Assembly: GCF_004634245.1 (NCBI RefSeq)
Contig: NZ_SJTF01000017.1
Location: 1-64,000, forward strand
DNA: 64,000 nucleotides
DNA from: Flavobacterium foetidum
GTDB lineage: Bacteria > Bacteroidota > Bacteroidia > Flavobacteriales > Flavobacteriaceae
Reading direction: 5' to 3'
Shown here one piece after another: positions 59,538 through 64,000 of this stretch; positions within the stretch are counted from its first letter, which is position 1; the number at the start of each line of letters is the position of its first letter. The position numbers were made by a program, and so were the translations under genes. The notes beneath the pieces are model-generated. The model had not been told where the DNA came from, did no database searches, and was given only the letters and a program-made list of their open reading frames with translations.

Positions 59538-59592
59538 TTAATTGTTAGATGACTGATTAAAAAATCATTTCATTGGAATAATAAAATCAAAA

Positions 59593-60834
59593 ATGACAAT
59601 TAACAATACGATTGAACTTATGTCTCCAGCGGGAGACTTTGAGTCTCTTCAGGCTGCTTTAGATAATGGCTGTGATTCCGTATACTTTGGAGTTGAACAG
59701 CTCAATATGCGTGCACGCTCAACGGTGAATTTTACGATTGATGATTTAAATGAAATCGCCATTCGATGCGAAGCCAAAAACGTTCGAAGCTATCTTACAT
59801 TAAACACCATTATTTACGATCACGATTTATCAGTTGTAAAAACATTATTGGCGAAAGCCAAAGAAGCCAATATTACAGCTGTAATTGCATCAGACCAAGC
59901 CGTAATTGCCATGGCAAGATCTATTGGGATGGAAGTTCATATTTCTACACAATTGAATGTGACGAACATTGAAACCATTAAATTCTACAGTTTGTTTGCC
60001 GATACTATGGTTTTAAGCCGAGAATTGAGTTTGCGTCAAGTAAAGAATATCACAGACCAAATCGAAAAAGAACAGATTAAAGGGCCAAACGGAAATTTAG
60101 TCGAAATCGAAATTTTTGGTCATGGTGCCTTGTGTATGGCAGTTTCAGGGAAATGTTATTTGAGCTTGCATTCTCATAATTCCTCTGCAAATCGTGGCGC
60201 TTGCAAACAAAACTGCCGAAAAAAATATACCGTTATCGATCAGGAAACTGGTTTCGAAATTGAATTGGATAACGAATACATGATGTCGCCAAAAGATTTG
60301 TGTACTTTGGATTTCTTAGATCAGGTTATCGATTCAGGAATCAAGGTTTTAAAAATCGAAGGTAGAGGCCGTGCGCCTGAATATGTAGCAACGGTAACCA
60401 AAACCTATCGTGAAGCTATCGATGCGTATTATGATGGCACTTTCTCCAAAGAAAAAGTCGCAGATTGGATGAAAGCTTTAGAAACGGTTTACAATCGTGG
60501 ATTTTGGTCGGGTTATTATCTAGGTCAGGAATTAGGAGAATGGAGTGATATTCCAGGATCTGCAGCAACGCAAAAAAAGGTTTATGTGGGTAGGGGAACG
60601 CACTATTTCCCTAAAGCTGCGGTAGGACAGTTTAAGATTGAAGCCTATGATATTAAAATAGGTGATAAAATTTTAGTTACCGGACCAAGCACAGGCGCTC
60701 ATGAAATGATTATTGATGAAATGTTTGTAAACGATATTGCGGGAGAAAAAGCAACAAAAGGAGATGACTGCAGTTTTAAACTGCCATTCAGAATCAGAAT
60801 GTCTGATAAACTCTATAAAATCGTTGAGGCATAA
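59593..60834 (+). CDS. trhP: U32 family protein TrhP-like (prephenate-dependent tRNA hydroxylation)
   Basis: 413 residues. U32 signature: 'ELMSPAGDFESLQAALDNGCDSVYFGVEQLNMRA', 'VIASDQAVIAMARSIGMEVHISTQLNVTN', 'EIFGHGALCMAVSGKCYLS', 'SSANRGACKQNCRKKY' (four Cys expected to hold an iron-sulfur cluster), 'MMSPKDLCTLDFLDQVIDSGIKVLKIEGRGRAPEYVA'. The E. coli relative TrhP (YegQ) makes 5-hydroxyuridine at tRNA position 34 using prephenate. The last ~88 residues ('KKVYVGRGTHYFPKAAVGQF' to 'LPFRIRMSDKLYKIVEA') match the tail of the TrhO encoded upstream. Its stop overlaps the next start (TAATG), coupling it to a ferredoxin. Confidence 0.88.
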   Translation: MTINNTIELMSPAGDFESLQAALDNGCDSVYFGVEQLNMRARSTVNFTIDDLNEIAIRCEAKNVRSYLTLNTIIYDHDLSVVKTLLAKAKEANITAVIASDQAVIAMARSIGMEVHISTQLNVTNIETIKFYSLFADTMVLSRELSLRQVKNITDQIEKEQIKGPNGNLVEIEIFGHGALCMAVSGKCYLSLHSHNSSANRGACKQNCRKKYTVIDQETGFEIELDNEYMMSPKDLCTLDFLDQVIDSGIKVLKIEGRGRAPEYVATVTKTYREAIDAYYDGTFSKEKVADWMKALETVYNRGFWSGYYLGQELGEWSDIPGSAATQKKVYVGRGTHYFPKAAVGQFKIEAYDIKIGDKILVTGPSTGAHEMIIDEMFVNDIAGEKATKGDDCSFKLPFRIRMSDKLYKIVEA

Positions 60835-61064
60835 TGGTTATTGTAACTTTACAAAGAGACAAATGCATCGGCTGTAATTATTGCGTCGAAATGGATCCGG
60901 TTCATTTTCAAATGTCAAAGAAAGACGGAAAATCGGTTTTGATTCATTCTGTGAATTCAAAAGGCTTTTTTACGCTCAAATCTCCCAATCATACTATTGT
61001 TGAAAGTTGTGAATTGGCAGCGAAAGCTTGTCCAGTGAAGATTATTACGGTTAAAGAAACTTAG
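60834..61064 (+). CDS. Small ferredoxin
   Basis: 76 residues. One cluster motif 'CIGCNYC' near residue 12 and a distal 'CELAAKACP', i.e. four to five cysteines for a single [4Fe-4S] or [3Fe-4S] cluster, as in monocluster ferredoxins. It starts on the last base of the trhP stop codon (TAATG overlap), so it is translationally coupled. An electron-donor role for TrhP or TrhO, or supply to the U32 iron-sulfur site, is a reasonable inference. Confidence 0.9.
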   Translation: MVIVTLQRDKCIGCNYCVEMDPVHFQMSKKDGKSVLIHSVNSKGFFTLKSPNHTIVESCELAAKACPVKIITVKET

Positions 61065-61099
61065 CCTTTTCTGCAGCAACACAGAATAGGTTTTTTTAT

Positions 61100-61852
61100 T
61101 CATTCTCCCGAAACATCCAATTCATCAAAATCTTTAATTTCTGATAATTTGAGAAGTTTTGTTCGGGCAATTTTAGTTTCCGTTTTTTCGAAAATTTCAT
61201 CATCGTCATAAGTGTTTTCATTGACGTTCTGATTGACAATCTTTTTTCGGGTCAGGAAATTGATGCTGGTTTCTGTCAAGACAATTGGGCCACGATTACT
61301 GCTCGAATCATAACCAATTAATTCAAAATCATTGTTTTGATATCTAAAAGTGTAATTCCAATAACCGTATCTTCCATGAGCATAATTTACATATAATTTG
61401 CCATTTTTTATTTCAAAGTCAAGTTCTGGGGCATAATAAACGCCTCCTTCTTCATTTTCAGACGAAAAGCAGTCATAATTTTTAACGGCCAATTCATAAC
61501 CATTATTTTTGTTGATTAAAGCTATGATTCCTCTGCGGTTTCGGTCTAACTCGCCTCGATATTCGTGCTGGATTATTTTGCTTTTGTCTGTACCTTTGAT
61601 GATGAGGATATAATCTTCGCGACCATCTTTATTAAAATCGCCTGTAATGGTATCAAAAGGAACATAGCCTTTCGGAATAAAGTCTTCTGGTTTTTTCTTT
61701 ATTTCTGCGGAAGTTATATCTCCTTCAAAGACTTCTTCGACCGTTGGGATTTCTGAGACCTGTACAGATTCGGTTTTCTCTTTGGATTTGTTGCAGCTTG
61801 AAAATCCAATAAATGCTAAAATAATGGTTGTAAAAAATAGGTTTTTAATCAT
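61100..61852 (-). CDS. Lipoprotein with FG-GAP/VCBS-like segment
   Basis: 250 residues from MIKNLFF. Lipobox 'TTIILAFIGFSSC' (Cys20). The mature protein has 'GDFNKDGREDYILIIKGTDKSKI', like a calcium-binding FG-GAP/VCBS repeat, then 'GVYYAPELDFEIKNGKLYVNYAHGRYGYWNYTFRYQNNDFELIGYDSSSNRGP'. This layout is common in secreted Bacteroidetes proteins of unknown role. Longer in-frame starts up to 61930 overlap the upstream gene and lack a signal, so I reject them. It follows that gene by 10 bases. Confidence 0.78.
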   Translation of the reverse strand: MIKNLFFTTIILAFIGFSSCNKSKEKTESVQVSEIPTVEEVFEGDITSAEIKKKPEDFIPKGYVPFDTITGDFNKDGREDYILIIKGTDKSKIIQHEYRGELDRNRRGIIALINKNNGYELAVKNYDCFSSENEEGGVYYAPELDFEIKNGKLYVNYAHGRYGYWNYTFRYQNNDFELIGYDSSSNRGPIVLTETSINFLTRKKIVNQNVNENTYDDDEIFEKTETKIARTKLLKLSEIKDFDELDVSGE

Positions 61853-61862
61853 AATCTTTTTT

Positions 61863-62414
61863 TTAAATTTCATCAAATGGCACATTTTTATATCGTTCAT
61901 AATAAATATTTTCATCCAGATTTTCTCCATTTGAAAGTCTTTCAGCTATTTCTTTTTGAAATTGAATTTCTTCCTCAAGCAGTTTATTCCAGTATTCCGG
62001 ATTATCTGAGAAATCCTCATAATAATCCAATATATCTATTACTAGCAAAAAATTTGACATATTAATTTGTGGTTCTTCCAAACAGAACGCACAGTTTTCA
62101 AGACCGCTTAAAATGTTGATTTCCATTGGCTCCAATTCAACAAAATCTTCTGAGTATGGATCTGTTTCGGCATCATAGTTCTTTAATAGATTTCGGAAAT
62201 ACTGAAGATTGTTATTTTTAAAATCATTGATAAACTGCTCTTCGGTAATTTTAATTTTTAAATGCTCTTCTAAACATTCTGATACATTGGGCAATAAGAA
62301 ATAGAACTTGGCAAAAGCACAACCAATACTCTTTTTTTGATTTGGGTTAAGTGCCTTAAGATTGTCTTCTAAAAAAGCTGTATGTTTCGAGATTACGGAT
62401 ACAATGTCAAACAT
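61863..62414 (-). CDS. Unknown cytosolic protein
   Basis: 183 residues, acidic and helical, no signal peptide ('MFDIVSVISKHTAFLEDNLKALNPNQKKSIGCAFAKFYFLLPNVSECLEEHLKI', 'EYWNKLLEEEIQFQKEIAERLSNGENLDENIYYERYKNVPFDEI'). Size, acidity and position beside small secreted proteins are reminiscent of immunity proteins, but I see no toxin partner and do not assign this. Ten bases from the lipoprotein gene that follows. Confidence 0.65.
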   Translation of the reverse strand: MFDIVSVISKHTAFLEDNLKALNPNQKKSIGCAFAKFYFLLPNVSECLEEHLKIKITEEQFINDFKNNNLQYFRNLLKNYDAETDPYSEDFVELEPMEINILSGLENCAFCLEEPQINMSNFLLVIDILDYYEDFSDNPEYWNKLLEEEIQFQKEIAERLSNGENLDENIYYERYKNVPFDEI

Positions 62415-62455
62415 TATTTACGGGTTTTAAGGTTCTTTTTCTATGGGCTTTTTTG

Positions 62456-62636
62456 TCAATTTGAGATAAAACATGAAAAGAATACTGCCATTACAATAGC
62501 AACTGCAATATCTGATACTAAATATAGAAAAATAAAACTTGTCATGCTTTTCGCAGAAGCAACCATTCCGCCATACACAATATAGAACGAAGCTGGAAAA
62601 CCAACCCTCTTAAAGATTTTCAGGTTTAATTGTCAT
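62456..62636 (-). pseudogene. Possible frameshifted small membrane protein
   Basis: From ATG at 62636 the frame reads MTIKPENL then stops at once. One base removed from the CTTTAAG run lets it continue as KRVGFPASFYIVYGGMVASAKSM and a hydrophobic stretch (FIFLYLVSDIAVAIVMAVFF), stop at 62456-62458. Looks like a broken or sequencing-shifted membrane protein of ~59 residues; no family recognised. Confidence 0.3.
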
Positions 62637-62650
62637 TCTTAGTATACTTA

Positions 62651-63097
62651 TTATCGTTTCCTATTCCCATCAAAAAGCAAAATATTATTATTTACCCATT
62701 GGTTTTGTTTGTTCCATTTACCGCCACAATCTGATTGCATTTGGTGTACTACTTTATATTTTTTTATGTCTACAATAACGCAATGATAATTTTCATAATG
62801 TACACTGTCTGCCTCTTTTTGAATGTATCCTTTTGTGATGTAATCCATGACAACAAATAGTTTATTGGGTGCTATTTTTATAGAAGCACTGGTGTAATTA
62901 TTTAAATCAAATCCGCTTATTGCATGTTCTTTGTTTCGAAACAGAATTATTGGGTTTTGGCACAAACTCGTTTCAGCGCTAGATTTTTTCAATATCATTT
63001 TATATTCTGTAGAAATAGGGAATACAACTTTATCGGGTTTAGTTTGACTAAATGTGAATGTTGTGAATAAACTAATTATGAATATGATTTTTTTCAT
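62651..63097 (-). CDS. Unknown exported protein
   Basis: 148 residues. Signal peptide MKKIIFIISLFTTFTFSQ, mature domain of ~130 residues with two or three cysteines ('SSAETSLCQNPIILFRNKE', 'YENYHCVIVDIKKYKVVHQMQSDCGGKWNKQNQWVNNNILLFDG'). No family recognised. Same strand as the gene upstream at 63162 (64-base gap). Confidence 0.68.
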   Translation of the reverse strand: MKKIIFIISLFTTFTFSQTKPDKVVFPISTEYKMILKKSSAETSLCQNPIILFRNKEHAISGFDLNNYTSASIKIAPNKLFVVMDYITKGYIQKEADSVHYENYHCVIVDIKKYKVVHQMQSDCGGKWNKQNQWVNNNILLFDGNRKR

Positions 63098-63161
63098 TTC
63101 ATCTTACTTTAAAAATTACGTTTAATGCAAATCCATGCTATTGATGGAGGTAATTTTAAAT

Positions 63162-63815
63162 TCATTTTTTAATAACATTTTTGTACTGTGATTGCACAAG
63201 TTGTATAAATCCTTTTTTCAAATTAGCGGGGAGGTCTTTAAACTTCTCAGTCAAATTATCTTTAATTGTATAATTCTCAAAATTTTCTCCGTGTAAACGA
63301 ATATGATAAACATATTTTTTTCTGTTGTACAGTAGGATGTAGGTAATATTCCTGTCATCATCGGCATTGCCACAATTGGCAAATGGTATAAATACGGCCT
63401 GTTTTCCTGAATATGCTTTTACAACAATAGTACTTTCAGCTAAATCTATCAGCGACATGGCTACATACGGATTGTAGTATAACAGTGTGTCGCCAAAGCT
63501 TTTATTGCTTAAGCGTACAGAAATATAATTTAACCATCCGTCGACTCTTTTTTCTTCTGCGTTTTCGGAACGTTTGCATGGATTAACAACTTTAATTTCC
63601 AAGTTATTCTTTCCGCTTTTATCTACAAATGTTTTGTGTATAACAAGCGAATCGGTTATGTATGGTTGTAATTCTGCAAGGATTTTTTTATCGCCTGGTA
63701 ACATTTTTCTGTGGTTTAGCCGTTTGTAAAATGTTTCTAAACTGTCTATGGGAATTTGCTGTGCGTAGGAATTTGTTACGAGCAATAGCAAAATTATAAT
63801 CCAATATTTTTTCAT
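63162..63815 (-). CDS. Unknown exported protein
   Basis: 217 residues. Signal peptide MKKYWIIILLLLVTNSYAQ; the mature part has 'IPIDSLETFYKRLNHRKMLPGDKKILAELQPYITDSLVIHKTFVDKSGKNNLEIKVVNPC' and later beta strands. No recognised domain. An ATG two codons upstream (63821) is also possible. From 63816 to the window end I see no gene. Confidence 0.68.
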   Translation of the reverse strand: MKKYWIIILLLLVTNSYAQQIPIDSLETFYKRLNHRKMLPGDKKILAELQPYITDSLVIHKTFVDKSGKNNLEIKVVNPCKRSENAEEKRVDGWLNYISVRLSNKSFGDTLLYYNPYVAMSLIDLAESTIVVKAYSGKQAVFIPFANCGNADDDRNITYILLYNRKKYVYHIRLHGENFENYTIKDNLTEKFKDLPANLKKGFIQLVQSQYKNVIKK

Positions 63816-64000
63816 CAGCATTGTATGTTTAGGTATTTGGAAATCTGAGTTTAGTATTTCTACTCATTTTTTTAACTTTTATAAGAAAACTAAACTTTAA
63901 CCTGTGTATTGCCACACGAAAGGATTTGTGCGGGAGCGGGGTAATGCTTTTTTTACTACACTTATTTTTTCTATTGCTGTAAAAGATTTATATATTACTT

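Noticed and set aside
61863..62414. Immunity protein of a toxin system
   Set aside because: Only size and acidity suggest it; no toxin domain was seen in neighbouring genes.

Overview
The window looks like chromosome from a gliding Flavobacterium close to F. johnsoniae. The sequence is AT-rich. Promoters fit the Bacteroidetes pattern (TAnnTTTG at -7, often with TTG about 17-23 bases upstream). It opens inside the end of a giant SprB-type gliding adhesin, followed at once by a SprF-type type IX secretion partner. I saw no tRNA, rRNA or CRISPR array. Intergenic DNA is unusually rich in several families of short palindromic repeats, two of them beside single-tyrosine (Y1/HUH) transposase genes.

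Layout. 1-6.2 kb: sprB (3' part) and sprF. 6.3-10.5 kb: pgk, a LysM lytic transglycosylase and a DUF4837 lipoprotein. 11.4-15.1 kb (minus): rnpA, a DUF4349 lipoprotein, a CtpA-like S41 protease and a double-OmpA-domain protein. 15.3-17.9 kb: acyltransferase, acyl-ACP desaturase, HD hydrolase. 18.3-20.8 kb (minus): feoA-feoB plus a tiny FeoB-associated Cys-rich membrane protein. 20.9-25.4 kb: SCO protein, M13 peptidase, cytochrome c, hemB. 25.8-30.5 kb: two envelope proteins of unknown function, class I aldolase and a DUF4421 protein.

28.5-43.6 kb is a heme-synthesis region: hemA, hemC, hemD, hemE and hemF on the minus strand in pathway order, then hemH and hemJ on the plus strand, with hemB nearby. 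Two DUF1016 (YhcG-like) nuclease genes, a Y1 transposase and several palindromic repeats are scattered through it. Both DUF1016 genes carry a pair of 27-bp in-frame palindromes in the same inter-domain position.

43.7-56.3 kb: histidine kinase, enoyl-CoA hydratase, DtxR/MntR regulator, Nramp transporter fused to a universal-stress domain, then a divergent Fur-family regulator and MerC protein sharing a two-operator promoter, a thioredoxin-reductase-like enzyme, a TonB-dependent receptor, a thioredoxin-like protein and a lycopene-cyclase-like protein.

56.4-61.1 kb: bacilliredoxin, then what I regard as the most interesting gene set: trhO and trhP, the two known alternative enzymes for 5-hydroxyuridine at tRNA position 34. 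They lie near each other, each ends in the same homologous C-terminal domain, and trhP is translationally coupled to a small ferredoxin. A Y1 transposase and five palindrome pairs separate the two. 61.1-64 kb holds small lipoproteins and secreted proteins without recognised function.
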